From: Chryseobacterium defluvii
Lineage (GTDB): Bacteria; Bacteroidota; Bacteroidia; Flavobacteriales; Weeksellaceae
Assembly (NCBI RefSeq): GCF_014204415.1
Contig: NZ_JACHLE010000003.1
Location: 186,001-250,000 of the forward strand
Direction: 5' to 3'
Length of the DNA: 64,000 nt
Below are positions 43,171 through 53,124 of the stretch, in pieces. Each line of letters begins with the position of its first letter. Position 1 is the first letter of the stretch. The position numbers and the translations under genes are program-made. The notes beneath the pieces are model-generated. The model was not told the origin of the DNA. It was given only the letters and a program-made list of their open reading frames with translations, and ran no database searches.

Positions 43171-44259
43171 ATGAACAGAGATCTCTACATTGATTTTGCC
43201 AAAGGACTGGCTACAATTTCCATCATATTTATCCATACTGCTTTCTGGTCAGGACAATTTTATATTCCTACAGAAGTACGGGTTTTCTCACTGGTTTTTG
43301 ATGTTGCCTTATTTTATGCCTTAAGCGGCATTACTTCAGGCTCCAATATTGAGAAAACACTGTACAGGCTGCTGAAGCTACAGATCACCTATATGATCTT
43401 CGTGACCTTCCTGTTCTTTATGGATTATTTCTTCAAAGTTTTCGGGCTGGCTTTCTTCTCTCCGGAATGGCTCCATCAGTTTTATTCCACATTCGGGTCA
43501 AAATACACTGCAATAGATATTTCGGCACAGCCTCAGTGGCAGAATTTAGGGAACTGGTATCTTCATCAGTATACCAATGCAGATACTTTCCCGGTAGTAA
43601 TGGGAAGTTTCTGGTATCTCAAAGTCTATTTTATCATAACCGTTTTTGGAGTTTTGATCCTGAAATTCTTTCCTAAGCATATTCATTGGTTCATTGCCAT
43701 CTGTGGAATTTTAACTCTGCTTTTTAATATTTTTCCATGGTATTATCCGTCCGGGCAGGTGGGGTATGTTGCATTTTATCTGGCTGTTTTCCTTATTGCC
43801 AATACAATGCGCGGAAAAAAAATCCCGGGAAAATTAATTCCTGTTCTTTATGGCTTGGTTGCCTGTGCTCTGGTATGGATGTTCTGGCATTACGGAAGTG
43901 ACATTTTTTATAGGATCAATAAAAATAAATTTCCGCCGAAAATCCCTTATATCATATGGACTTTATTCTCATTGGTAACCTTATTTGTCTTATATAACAG
44001 ATTAAAGGTTACTAAAGACAACCTCATCACCCATATCGGAAAAAATGCGATCTTTTTCTATTTTGCGCAGGGAATAAGTTCTTCGCTGGTCTATTTTTTG
44101 GTGATTCCTTTGAAGGAAAAGATGGCTTGGTGGCTTTTGATGATCTTCATATATATCATTAATATTATCCTGGCCTATATTATAGCGGAAGGCTTAAAGA
44201 AAGTCGACAATTCCGGATGGAAAATACTGGAATACCTGCGAAAGAAAACGGCTTCCTAG
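43171..44259 (+). CDS. Acyltransferase-3 family membrane protein
   Basis: 362 aa with about ten membrane segments. The N-terminus (RDLYIDFAKGLATISIIFIHTAFW) has the Asp/Lys-Gly and the conserved His of acyltransferase-3 proteins, which acylate sugars or lipids of the envelope from the cytoplasmic membrane. The substrate cannot be deduced. It stands alone with its own promoter, about 100 bp before miaE. Confidence 0.85.
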   Translation: MNRDLYIDFAKGLATISIIFIHTAFWSGQFYIPTEVRVFSLVFDVALFYALSGITSGSNIEKTLYRLLKLQITYMIFVTFLFFMDYFFKVFGLAFFSPEWLHQFYSTFGSKYTAIDISAQPQWQNLGNWYLHQYTNADTFPVVMGSFWYLKVYFIITVFGVLILKFFPKHIHWFIAICGILTLLFNIFPWYYPSGQVGYVAFYLAVFLIANTMRGKKIPGKLIPVLYGLVACALVWMFWHYGSDIFYRINKNKFPPKIPYIIWTLFSLVTLFVLYNRLKVTKDNLITHIGKNAIFFYFAQGISSSLVYFLVIPLKEKMAWWLLMIFIYIINIILAYIIAEGLKKVDNSGWKILEYLRKKTAS

Positions 44260-44341
44260 AATAACACTGAGAGTTGCACCATTATAAATAAGTAAATTGC
44301 CACAAATAGGGATAAATCTTCTTATTTATTGCAATTTGTTT

Positions 44342-44349
44342 TAAATTTG
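44342..44349 (+). promoter_or_regulatory. -7 promoter box of miaE
   Basis: TAAATTTG matches TAnnTTTG, 15 bp before the ATG at 44364. The leader would be very short. Confidence 0.45.
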
Positions 44350-44363
44350 CAGAAAATTTAAAT

Positions 44364-44942
44364 ATGTTTAAGCTGAAACTTCCTACTGATCCCAGGTGGG
44401 CCAATATTGCGGAAGGAAACATTGAAGAAATTTTAACGGATCATGCCTGGTGCGAACAGAAAGCGGCTACCAATGCCATTTCTCTCATCACCATGCTACC
44501 GGAATACCCTGAAATTGTTACAGAACTTCTTGCCATAGCACAGGAAGAGCTGGATCATTTTAATCAGGTACATGAGATCATTAAGAAAAGAGGCTATACC
44601 TTCGGAAGGGCGAGAAAAGATGATTATGTGAATGAACTTGCCAAATTCATTGTACAGGGAAGCCGGGAAGACCTGATCATTGATAAAATGCTTTTTGCCG
44701 CTATGATTGAAGCAAGGAGCTGTGAACGATTCAAAGTGCTCACCGAGAACATCCAGGACGAAGAACTGAAGGTCTTTTACCGGGAACTTATGATCTCTGA
44801 AGCCAATCATTATACTACTTTCATCGGTTTTGCAAGACAGCTGGGAGATCCTGAGAATGTGAATAAACGCTGGGAAGAATGGCTGGAGTATGAGGCAAAG
44901 ATCATCCGGTCTTATGGTAATAAAGAAACAATACACGGATAA
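44364..44942 (+). CDS. miaE: tRNA-(ms2io6A)-hydroxylase
   Basis: 192 aa, with a ferritin-like di-iron fold. The iron ligands are visible in AQEELDHFNQVH (Glu, His), AAMIEARSCERF (Glu) and MISEANHYTTF (Glu, His). MiaE hydroxylates the isopentenyl side chain of the modified adenosine 37 in tRNAs reading U-starting codons, using O2. It is followed after 11 bp by the DUF502 gene. Confidence 0.93.
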   Translation: MFKLKLPTDPRWANIAEGNIEEILTDHAWCEQKAATNAISLITMLPEYPEIVTELLAIAQEELDHFNQVHEIIKKRGYTFGRARKDDYVNELAKFIVQGSREDLIIDKMLFAAMIEARSCERFKVLTENIQDEELKVFYRELMISEANHYTTFIGFARQLGDPENVNKRWEEWLEYEAKIIRSYGNKETIHG

Positions 44943-44953
44943 TACTATTCAAG

Positions 44954-45568
44954 TTGAAAAAACTGACTTTTGAAAGCGTTGCTAATTTTTTCCTGAAAAA
45001 CTTCTTTCAGGGGCTGGTGATCATTGGCCCTATCGGGCTTACCATTTTCGTGATATGGTATATTGTAACCTCCATTGATAATATCATTCCGTCCGTTGCC
45101 AAAGAGATCCCGGGACTGGTATTTATTTCCACCATTTTGCTGACTGCTCTTTTAGGATATTTAGGAAATAAATTTGTGATCGGAAGGTTCTTTTTTGATA
45201 CCATGGACAGCCTGCTGGAAAAAACTCCGGGAGTAAAACATATTTATACTCCCACAAAAGATGTCATGTCCTCATTCGTAGGAGACAAAAAGAAATTCAA
45301 CGATCCTGTCTGGGTAAAAACCAATGAAAATCCGGAGATCTGGAGAATCGGGTTTTTAACTCAAAAAGAAATGGCTGATGTGGAAAAACATAATTATGTA
45401 GCCGTTTATTTACCTCACTCCTATGCTATTTCGGGCTGGGTAATTGTTACGGAAGAGAAAAACATCAAACCTGTAGTGGGAATGACTGCTGCTTCGGCAA
45501 TGAAGTTTGCGGTAAGCGGCGGTGTAGCCGGTTTTCATTCTGAGGAGAATATTTTTAAGGCTGAATAA
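44954..45568 (+). CDS. DUF502 family membrane protein
   Basis: 204 aa with two N-terminal membrane spans (residues ~18-38 and ~52-70), the DUF502 motif TPGVKHIYTPTKDVMSSF near residue 90 and a C-terminal beta domain. Its function is unknown; it is widespread in Bacteria. No ATG precedes it in frame, and TTG 44954-44956 is the likely start. It follows miaE closely and is probably cotranscribed. Confidence 0.88.
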   Translation: MKKLTFESVANFFLKNFFQGLVIIGPIGLTIFVIWYIVTSIDNIIPSVAKEIPGLVFISTILLTALLGYLGNKFVIGRFFFDTMDSLLEKTPGVKHIYTPTKDVMSSFVGDKKKFNDPVWVKTNENPEIWRIGFLTQKEMADVEKHNYVAVYLPHSYAISGWVIVTEEKNIKPVVGMTAASAMKFAVSGGVAGFHSEENIFKAE

Positions 45569-45608
45569 TCCTTTATAGCTTAATTACACACCGAATCCCA
45601 TTAAAATC

Positions 45609-46853
45609 TTAACTGGTAAGTTCCGGCTGTTTTCTTTCTTTTTTCAGATCCTGTAGAAAATCATCGATCATGGGCTGCTTAACGTGTGCCATGACCACGA
45701 CCTTCCACCATTGAGGATTCTTATAATTATCCGCCACAAGATAATACTGCTTTGCAAGCTCTTCAGACACATCATTAGAATCAATTGCCACAATATTCAT
45801 ATAAGGATTCCTGTAATACTTAACGCCCATCTCATCCAACGCATTACATAGATAATCTGTAAGGCCTGTTAATTTTTGTATTATTTCTGTCCAGCCTTCG
45901 GAACCATGCGTCATCAGGATCATCCAGATCGATATCGCATTTGCCCCTGAGCGGCTGCCACACAGGGTAAAATCGGAACCGTATACATAGGCTGCTTCAG
46001 GCGTCTGCACCTTTTCTATCAGGCCTTTTCTGCATAAAAATATTCCGGTGCCATAAGGAGACTGCAACATTTTATGTCCGTCGATCGTAATGGAGCTGAT
46101 TTCAGGATTCCGAAAGGTCAGATCTGTTTTCTGTGCAGAAAAAGGGTAAATAAACCCTCCAAAAGCAGCGTCCACATGTACAAAATAATGTTCAAAATAT
46201 TGCTTTACAACTTCCAGAAAAGACTGAGGTTCATCTATACTGCCAAATATGGTTGTGCCCATAGAAAGATGAATAATCAGATACCTGATCCCTTTATCGT
46301 ATGATTCTTTCAGCTGCTTGTGAAGATCTTCCAATAGAACTTTCCTGTCATTATGGTTTACTTTAACTGCAATAGGGTGTATTCCTAATAAATTAGCTCC
46401 TTTGTACACAGAATAATGGGCATCTTCAGAAAATACAACCCCTATTTCAGAGGTCCCGGCATTCTTTTCCTGCATAAAATAATTGCGGTACATCCATTGC
46501 GCCTGAATGTTGGCTTCCGTACCTCCCGGAGCCACATAGCCGTCATAGCCGGATTCCTCAGCTCCGAATATTTCTTCGGCACAGATCCTTAAAAGATCTA
46601 TTTCCAGCTGTTGGGTCCCAGAAAAATACATCTCCCCCTGGCTGTAGGTATGGCAGCCGATATGATTAGGGTTATTCATTAAAACCGAAAGAAACGGAGC
46701 CTCTTTTAAGAAAGGCGAATCATAAAATTGTTCCTGATCCAGATAAGTTCCCGGAAGGCCCAGAATAGATTCGGTAGTATAATTCAGGTTTTTATGCAAT
46801 GCATCAAATACTTTTTGCCTGATGGTTGTTGTAGAAAGTTTGGGCCAATGCAT
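45609..46853 (-). CDS. PLP-dependent group II amino-acid decarboxylase
   Basis: 414 aa, aspartate aminotransferase fold type I. The PLP-binding Lys is in TIDGHKMLQSPYGTG (near residue 255), the Asp-Ala pair in VHVDAAFGGFI, and APGGTEANIQAQ binds the phosphate. This is the glutamate/histidine decarboxylase group; the substrate is not certain, though histidine decarboxylase-like proteins have this size. It has a -7 box TAATTTTG at 46918-46925 on the minus strand. Confidence 0.88.
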   Translation of the reverse strand: MHWPKLSTTTIRQKVFDALHKNLNYTTESILGLPGTYLDQEQFYDSPFLKEAPFLSVLMNNPNHIGCHTYSQGEMYFSGTQQLEIDLLRICAEEIFGAEESGYDGYVAPGGTEANIQAQWMYRNYFMQEKNAGTSEIGVVFSEDAHYSVYKGANLLGIHPIAVKVNHNDRKVLLEDLHKQLKESYDKGIRYLIIHLSMGTTIFGSIDEPQSFLEVVKQYFEHYFVHVDAAFGGFIYPFSAQKTDLTFRNPEISSITIDGHKMLQSPYGTGIFLCRKGLIEKVQTPEAAYVYGSDFTLCGSRSGANAISIWMILMTHGSEGWTEIIQKLTGLTDYLCNALDEMGVKYYRNPYMNIVAIDSNDVSEELAKQYYLVADNYKNPQWWKVVVMAHVKQPMIDDFLQDLKKERKQPELTS

Positions 46854-47209
46854 TTTCCTGATTTTTTGATTTAATATGGATTTTACTCTTATTTCCCCTT
46901 TAGCAGGAAGTTATCTCCAAAATTACACTTTTTTTTTAATGTATAAAATTTTATCGTTTTTCAAAGCATAAATGCACTTTTACAGAAATCTCCCAAGAAA
47001 ATATAATTAGACATAATTATTTAACAGCTTACTGTTATTCTTTAAAAAAAATTCCGGGATAACGATTTGAAGAATTAAAATTTTTCTTCATTTTTATGAA
47101 AAATATTTAATCAAATGAAATTTATCAAAGAAATGTGATTTTTTTTACTGATTTATAACAAGAATTTAATATTTTTGATATAACCAATAACTCAAACTTA
47201 AAGATAGAT
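46854..47209. promoter_or_regulatory. Divergent promoter region (decarboxylase / TonB receptor)
   Basis: 356 bp, very AT-rich, with no gene. The minus-strand -7 box TAATTTTG is at 46918-46925 and the plus-strand box TATTTTTG at 47170-47177. No Fur-like or other clear operator was recognised. Confidence 0.5.
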
Positions 47210-49648
47210 ATGAAAATTAAATGTATAGGCGCCTTCTTTTTTCTGGGTGCAACATCCATGTTGTATGCCCAGGAAGTAAAGGATACCATTTCAAAAGAAG
47301 CCAGGCTGGAAGAGGTATCCATTACCGGCGGCAGAAGCAAAAAGAGGACCGTTGTGAACACCGCAGTGCCTATTGATGTAATAGACATCAAACAGGTAAG
47401 CATGTCTACCGGTCAGGTAGAAGTAAATCAGTTACTTCAGTTTGCTGCGCCTTCGTTTAATTCCAACAAACAATCCGGTTCAGACGGGGCAGATGCCGTA
47501 GATCCTGCAACTTTAAGAGGATTGGGTCCGGACCAGACCCTATTATTACTTAATGGTAAAAGGTATCATCAGTCTTCACTCATCAACCTTTTCGGAACAA
47601 AAGGCCGTGGAAATACAGGATACGATATGAATACCATTCCTATCGGGGCCATAAAAAGAGTGGAAGTCCTTCGTGACGGAGCCTCGGCACAATATGGTTC
47701 TGATGCTATTGCCGGCGTGATCAATGTGGTTTTGAATGACCGCAGCAGCGGTTTTGAGGGAAATGCATTTTACGGCATGAATCTTTTTAAAAGTCCCGGC
47801 GATAACGATGTGGTTTCAGATCGGAAAATAGACGGTAATACTTTTGATTTTAGCGGTAATTACGGGACAAAAATAGGTACTAAAGGAGGCTTCGGGAATT
47901 TTACCGCAGAGTTTGTGAATAAGGAATATGCCATAAGGAATGCAAATCCTGCCATGTATGATGCCCCAAGACAGCGTTTTGGAGATGCAAAATCCCAGAA
48001 CTTCTATTTCTTCGGAAATATTGAGATCCCGCTGTCCGATAATCTGAAATTCTATTCCCATCCCGGGTTCTCCCATAGAAATACCGACGCTTATGCATGG
48101 ACAAGGAGTGCTGATGCCGATGGAAATATCCCGGAAGTTTATCCTAACGGCTTCAATCCGATACAGGATACCAGCATCTCGGATTTTACCTTTGACAATG
48201 GGCTGAAGTTTAAAGTTGCCGACTGGAATGTTGATTTTTACAACGCTTTCGGAAACAACAGATTCACGTATCAGATAGACAATACGATCAATGCTACTTT
48301 GGGTGCGAATTCGCCAAGAAGCTTTAATGCAGGCGGACATTCTCTCCTCCAGAATACAACAGGGGTAAACGCCACAAAAGAATTTAAAGTGCTGGAAGGA
48401 CTGAACATTTCCTTCGGATCTGAGTTCCGGTATGAAAAATTCAGTATCTTGAAAGGAGAAGAAGCATCGTACGCTATGTATGATGTTAACGGAAATGTTG
48501 TAACAGCAGACACAGATCCGGCTTTATTGGTTACCAATCCGTTAAGCGGAGACGTAAGGCCCGGAGGTTCCCAAGGTTTTCCGGGATATTCCCAGGAAGT
48601 CAAAAAAAGCAGGAACAACTTTGCCGCTTACATAGATACCGAACTTGATATTACCAAAAGCTTCATGATAAGCCTGGCCGGAAGATTTGAAAATTATAAT
48701 GACTTTGGAAGCACTTTCAACGGAAAATTTGCGGCACGATATGCCTTAAGCCAACAGTTTGCTTTCAGAGGGTCTGTTTCTACCGGATTCCGTGCGCCTT
48801 CGCTGGCTCAAAAATACTACAGTCTCCAGTTTACCAATTTTCAGGGAGGAGATCTGGTGACCATTCAGCTTGCTTCCAATGACAGCAGCCTGGCAAAAGA
48901 TGTGGGAATTCCTCAGCTGAAACAGGAAACTTCATTAAACGGCAGTTTTGGATTTACTTTCAATACCGGGAAATTTACAGCAACAGTTGATGGATATTAT
49001 ATTCGGGTAAAAGACAGGATCGTATTGACAGGTAACTTTTCAAGAGACGATCTGCCGCAGGATGTTCAGGATCAGAATCCCTATATAGATCAGGCACAGT
49101 TTTTCTCTAACGCCATAGATACCAGAACCAAAGGAGTGGATGTTATCCTGAGCTACAATGAAACTATAGGGAACGGAAGATTAACAGCCACTTTAGCAGG
49201 AAATTATAATGAAATGGAGATCACGGATGTGCATACTTCCGAGAGACTGAGAGGTAAGGAAGAAATTTATTTAAGCCCCCGGGAGCAGGCCTTTATATTG
49301 GCTTCTGCCCCTAAAACAAAAATCAATTTAAGCTTAAACTATAGGATAAACAAGTTCAATGCAAATGTACAGCTTGTAAGATTTGATAAAGTTACCCTTA
49401 TCGGTTACGGCGGCGCAGACGATTTCCAGACTTATAATCCAAAAGTCACTACCGATTTATCGTTCGGATATGAGTTTTCTAAAAACCTTAGTCTAACTAT
49501 AGGAAGTAAAAACTTATTCAACAGGTATCCCACATTACAGACCGCTCATGTCACAGACGGAAATACAGAGTCGGGAGGAATCTTTGACCCTGTGCAGATG
49601 GGCTTCTCGGGACGGCAGGCTTTTGCAAGACTCAATTTCAAATTTTAA
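47210..49648 (+). CDS. TonB-dependent outer-membrane receptor
   Basis: 812 aa. A signal peptide (FFFLGATSMLYAQ) precedes the TonB box region (LEEVSITGG). The plug domain (~45-165) includes TLRGLGPDQTLLLLNGKRYH and IKRVEVLRDGASAQYGSDAI, followed by a beta-barrel ending in a C-terminal Phe (ARLNFKF). There is no CarboxypepD_reg domain, so it is a classical receptor rather than a SusC. The substrate is unknown and no SusD or periplasmic partner is adjacent. Confidence 0.93.
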   Translation: MKIKCIGAFFFLGATSMLYAQEVKDTISKEARLEEVSITGGRSKKRTVVNTAVPIDVIDIKQVSMSTGQVEVNQLLQFAAPSFNSNKQSGSDGADAVDPATLRGLGPDQTLLLLNGKRYHQSSLINLFGTKGRGNTGYDMNTIPIGAIKRVEVLRDGASAQYGSDAIAGVINVVLNDRSSGFEGNAFYGMNLFKSPGDNDVVSDRKIDGNTFDFSGNYGTKIGTKGGFGNFTAEFVNKEYAIRNANPAMYDAPRQRFGDAKSQNFYFFGNIEIPLSDNLKFYSHPGFSHRNTDAYAWTRSADADGNIPEVYPNGFNPIQDTSISDFTFDNGLKFKVADWNVDFYNAFGNNRFTYQIDNTINATLGANSPRSFNAGGHSLLQNTTGVNATKEFKVLEGLNISFGSEFRYEKFSILKGEEASYAMYDVNGNVVTADTDPALLVTNPLSGDVRPGGSQGFPGYSQEVKKSRNNFAAYIDTELDITKSFMISLAGRFENYNDFGSTFNGKFAARYALSQQFAFRGSVSTGFRAPSLAQKYYSLQFTNFQGGDLVTIQLASNDSSLAKDVGIPQLKQETSLNGSFGFTFNTGKFTATVDGYYIRVKDRIVLTGNFSRDDLPQDVQDQNPYIDQAQFFSNAIDTRTKGVDVILSYNETIGNGRLTATLAGNYNEMEITDVHTSERLRGKEEIYLSPREQAFILASAPKTKINLSLNYRINKFNANVQLVRFDKVTLIGYGGADDFQTYNPKVTTDLSFGYEFSKNLSLTIGSKNLFNRYPTLQTAHVTDGNTESGGIFDPVQMGFSGRQAFARLNFKF

Positions 49649-49660
49649 TATTTTTTTAAG

Positions 49661-49691
49661 AAAGCTCCTGAGTTATTCAGGAGCTTTTTAT
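49661..49691. terminator. Bidirectional terminator between convergent genes
   Basis: AAAGCTCCTGA (49661-49671) pairs with TCAGGAGCTTT (49677-49687), with T on the plus side and A on the other. It serves the TonB receptor and, from the other strand, the sugar dehydrogenase. Confidence 0.85.
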
Positions 49692-49697
49692 TTCTGC

Positions 49698-50909
49698 TTA
49701 TTTTTTTGAAATTTTATACAATTTGCCACTATCTGTAACTGCGTAGAGGTTGCCACCCATTCCGTCCAGTACATCCCGGAAACGTTCTCTCCGATCCTCC
49801 AGAAGGCGCTCTTCCCCGACAACTTTATTGTCTTTCATCACTATCCTGTTGATATGCTCACCACTTAGGCAGCCGATAAAAAGATTGCCTTTCCATTCCT
49901 CCATATTTCCTGTATAGAAGGTAACACCACTTGGAGAAATGACTGGGTCCCAATAATAAACAGGCTGTTCAGTTCCTTCTTTTTGGGTAATTCCCTGCCC
50001 TACTTTATCCCCGGAATATTCTATTCCATAGGTTACATCTCCCCAGCCGTAATTTTTACCCGGTTGGATCAGATTAATTTCATCGCCTCCTCTGGGGCCC
50101 ATTTCTACATCCCAAAGACTACCGTTAAGGTCAATCGCCATTCCTTGCGGATTTCTTACTCCATAGGCATAAATTTCAGGTTTATAACCTGCTTTTCCTA
50201 TAAAAGGATTTCCGGGTGCCGGTTTTCCGTCTTTGGTAATCTTAAGGATCTTTCCTAAATAATTATCTGTTTTCTGGGCATACGCTCTGGTTATTCTATC
50301 TGACCTTTCGCCGGTACTGACAAATAAATATCCGTCTTTGTCAAAAGCCAGTCTGCTCCCGTAGTGCTTATCACCGTCATAAGAAGGTTCTGCACGGAAG
50401 ATGACTTTTACATCTGCAATATTCTTAAGATCAGCAGATAATTTTCCTTTTGCAACTGAAGTCAGGTTTCCTTCTCCAAAGGGTTCTGAAAAGCTGAAAT
50501 AAATGATATTATTATTTTTAAAGTCGGGATCAAGTGCCACATCCAGCATTCCGCCCTGTCCTTTTGAGTCTACTTTCGGAAATCCTGAAATTTTGGAGAC
50601 CTTTTTTCCGTCACTGGAAACGACATTCATGTAGCCTGTTTTATCGGTAATCAGAAATCTTCCGTCCGGCAGATTAATAATTCCCCAAGGCCTTCCTAAA
50701 TCTGTATTTAAAACTTCTACCTGGTAGGGCGCAGATGTTTTCACTGCATTAATTCTTGTTTGTCCTTCAAAAGCCGGTTTATAGTTGGAATTAGGCTTTT
50801 GTGTTTCTACACTGCCACTATTTTCTTTTTCATTTTTCTGAGATTTTCCCGTGCAGGAAATTAATAACAGAACAGAGGCAGTTAAAATAGATCTGGTACT
50901 GACTTTCAT
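49698..50909 (-). CDS. PQQ-dependent aldose sugar dehydrogenase, lipoprotein
   Basis: 403 aa. The signal has a lipobox (VLLLISC, Cys19). The six-bladed propeller of soluble glucose dehydrogenases shows in LGRPWGIINLPDGRFLITD, GQGGMLDVALDPDF, HYGSRLAFDKDGYLFVSTGE and GPRGGDEINLIQPGKNYGW. It oxidises sugars with pyrroloquinoline quinone in the periplasm. A position where related enzymes usually carry His (EHGPRGG) is Met here, so sugar specificity or PQQ handling may differ. No PQQ synthesis genes are nearby. Confidence 0.88.
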   Translation of the reverse strand: MKVSTRSILTASVLLLISCTGKSQKNEKENSGSVETQKPNSNYKPAFEGQTRINAVKTSAPYQVEVLNTDLGRPWGIINLPDGRFLITDKTGYMNVVSSDGKKVSKISGFPKVDSKGQGGMLDVALDPDFKNNNIIYFSFSEPFGEGNLTSVAKGKLSADLKNIADVKVIFRAEPSYDGDKHYGSRLAFDKDGYLFVSTGERSDRITRAYAQKTDNYLGKILKITKDGKPAPGNPFIGKAGYKPEIYAYGVRNPQGMAIDLNGSLWDVEMGPRGGDEINLIQPGKNYGWGDVTYGIEYSGDKVGQGITQKEGTEQPVYYWDPVISPSGVTFYTGNMEEWKGNLFIGCLSGEHINRIVMKDNKVVGEERLLEDRRERFRDVLDGMGGNLYAVTDSGKLYKISKK

Positions 50910-51026
50910 ATTACAATTTTAATTAATCCCAGCAAAAATTATACTAAATCTTTTATTTTTTGTCATCAACAGAGCAGCTTTACTTTCTTTAAAATATAAA
51001 ATACTTCCGTTTTTCTTTATAAGAAT

Positions 51027-51413
51027 TTATTTTAGTTTAAAGTTTACTTTCTGAAAATAATCTCCTGAATTGGTTCTGAAAAATATTCCGTTAGGGTTTT
51101 CTGAGGCTTCAGGCTTAAAATTATTCAATATCCGGGATTCTGTTTTAACATCTATGTGATAATGAAGTCCCTCTTTGTGCTCCGGAACAATTTTCTGTTC
51201 TATTTTATTGATCACTACTGCTGTAGGCTGATAATTTCCGTTGGATAAAACAAATGAAACGGTATATCCTTTTTCTTCTCTATTCTGATAAATAGAATAC
51301 TCTGCCTTAATGTCAGGAAAATCTTTCGGCATATTCTTGTGCTGACAGGAAGCAATCATCAGATTCCATAAAAAAGATATTAAAATAGCATTGTATATGT
51401 TCCTGACTTTCAT
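51027..51413 (-). CDS. Small lipoprotein of unknown function
   Basis: 128 aa with a lipoprotein-like signal (FLWNLMIASC, Cys23). The mature part is beta-rich. It is divergent from the S41 peptidase with only 33 bp between starts, so the two promoters overlap; the minus -7 box TATATTTG is at 51432-51439. No family was recognised. Confidence 0.7.
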   Translation of the reverse strand: MKVRNIYNAILISFLWNLMIASCQHKNMPKDFPDIKAEYSIYQNREEKGYTVSFVLSNGNYQPTAVVINKIEQKIVPEHKEGLHYHIDVKTESRILNNFKPEASENPNGIFFRTNSGDYFQKVNFKLK

Positions 51414-51446
51414 AATTTTGAATTATTAAAACAAATATATGAAACT

Positions 51447-52934
51447 ATGAAAGCCTTGCACAAAATTTTCCTTATGGTTTTGAGTGTTTTTTTAATATTT
51501 TCATGCCACAGAGACGATGATAATGAGGCTGCTACATCAGACATCAATGATTTCGTCTGGAAAGGGCTCAATTCCTGGTACTACTGGAAACCCAATGTAC
51601 CTTCATTGGCTGATAATGCTTTTTCCTCACCTTCCAATTATATAAATTTTTTAAGGGATAAATCTCCTGACAATCTTTTTTACAGTCTGCTGTATGATTA
51701 CCCGAATAAAGACCGCTATTCCTGGATCGTAAATGATGTAGACGCCCTGCTACAAAGCTTCAACGGAATTTCAAAAAGCTCGGGCATGGATTTTACATTG
51801 TATTATAAAGACAATGGCAATTTCAATGTGGCAGGAATCATTAATTATGTTGTTCCTAATTCTCCTGCTGCACAGGCAGGATTATCCAGAGGGGAGGTAA
51901 TTGTCGCTGTAAACGGTGCAGACCTGAACGTTAACAATTACCGCCAGTTGCTTAATGATCAGTTTTCTTTATCCATCGCACAAAATGTTTCCGTATCCGG
52001 GAACGGGGTAACTACATCAGGAATATCCAAAACAGTCTCTATCACGACAGCTGTTATTGAAGAAAATCCGGTAGCCTATTACAAAACCTTCTCTCATAAT
52101 AGTAAAACGGTAGGCTATCTGGTGTATAATGGTTTTAAATCAAATTATAATGATGAATTAAATGCTGCTTTTGCTCAGATGAAACAGGATCACATTACAG
52201 ATTTGGTATTGGATCTAAGGTATAACGGAGGAGGTTCTGTAGAAACCGCCGTTGCTCTGGGACAGATGATTACCGGACAATTTACCGGAAACCCCTATGT
52301 AAGAACGGACTTCAATGATAAGCATAACGCGTATGATACTACAGAAAATTTTTCAAATAAAGTAAAAACATATTCATTGGTCAACGGAAGCACCCAGCAA
52401 ACAGGAGAACAAGCCATCAACAGCCTTAATTTAGGCAATATATACATCCTTACATCGGGCGGAACGGCCTCTGCCAGCGAATTAACCATTGATGCACTTT
52501 CTCCTTATATTAATGTTGTTACGATAGGTTCAGAAACATACGGGAAATTTGTCGGATCTATCACCTTATTTGACTCTCCCAATCAGGATTTTACCTCATA
52601 CAGTGCGAGAAGCAAAGGGCATAACTGGGCCATGCAGCCTATAACTTTCGCCTATTTCAATTCAAATAATGATTCACATCCCACGAAAGGCTTTATTCCC
52701 GACCATCCGATTAATAATTATGATAATTTCGGGAATATCAAAGAGTTTGGAAACCCTACCGATCCTGCTCTTTCCAAAGCTCTTTTTTTGATCACGGGAC
52801 ATATATTCAAAACATCTGCTCCCCAGGCAAACTTTAACCGTACTCAAAGTTTTATTGCCAATAATAAGACTTTGATAAGATTCGGAACTGAGCTCTACAT
52901 TCAGGATTTTAATCTTTCTAAAAAGAATAAATAA
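51447..52934 (+). CDS. S41 family C-terminal processing peptidase, lipoprotein
   Basis: 495 aa with a lipobox near residue 20 (FLIFSC). An N-terminal helical segment (FVWKGLNSWYYWKPNVPSLA) precedes a PDZ-like domain (~110-190: VPNSPAAQAGLSRGEVIVAVNG) and the tail-specific protease core. The catalytic Ser is in GGTASASELT and the Lys in TYGKFVGS, making a Ser-Lys dyad. This kind of lipoprotein is common in Flavobacteriia and degrades or processes envelope proteins. Confidence 0.9.
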   Translation: MKALHKIFLMVLSVFLIFSCHRDDDNEAATSDINDFVWKGLNSWYYWKPNVPSLADNAFSSPSNYINFLRDKSPDNLFYSLLYDYPNKDRYSWIVNDVDALLQSFNGISKSSGMDFTLYYKDNGNFNVAGIINYVVPNSPAAQAGLSRGEVIVAVNGADLNVNNYRQLLNDQFSLSIAQNVSVSGNGVTTSGISKTVSITTAVIEENPVAYYKTFSHNSKTVGYLVYNGFKSNYNDELNAAFAQMKQDHITDLVLDLRYNGGGSVETAVALGQMITGQFTGNPYVRTDFNDKHNAYDTTENFSNKVKTYSLVNGSTQQTGEQAINSLNLGNIYILTSGGTASASELTIDALSPYINVVTIGSETYGKFVGSITLFDSPNQDFTSYSARSKGHNWAMQPITFAYFNSNNDSHPTKGFIPDHPINNYDNFGNIKEFGNPTDPALSKALFLITGHIFKTSAPQANFNRTQSFIANNKTLIRFGTELYIQDFNLSKKNK

Positions 52935-53080
52935 GAAATTGAGTTTTGCTCAATGAGTATATTACGCTTTCACCTTATAGGCTTTAGAAAACTGTAGGGT
53001 TGAAAATTACATAAACCTATTTTGATTTAAAGGTTATAAAATTAAAGTTCCTCAGGAATATTTTAAGAATATTTTATGTT

Positions 53081-53106
53081 AAGAGTTCTCTTCAGGACTC
53101 TTTTTT
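53081..53106 (+). terminator. Intrinsic terminator before uvrB
   Basis: AAGAGT (53081-53086) pairs with ACTCTT (53097-53102), followed by T-run. It probably ends the S41 peptidase transcript, just upstream of the uvrB promoter. Confidence 0.6.
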
Positions 53107-53112
53107 ATTTTG

Positions 53113-53120
53113 TAAATTTG
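53113..53120 (+). promoter_or_regulatory. -7 promoter box of uvrB
   Basis: TAAATTTG, 4 bp before the uvrB ATG, implies a very short or leaderless transcript. Confidence 0.45.
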
Positions 53121-53124
53121 AGAT

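Noticed and set aside
47816..48340. 174-codon minus-strand frame inside the TonB receptor
   Set aside because: Antisense of a conserved receptor barrel; no start context.
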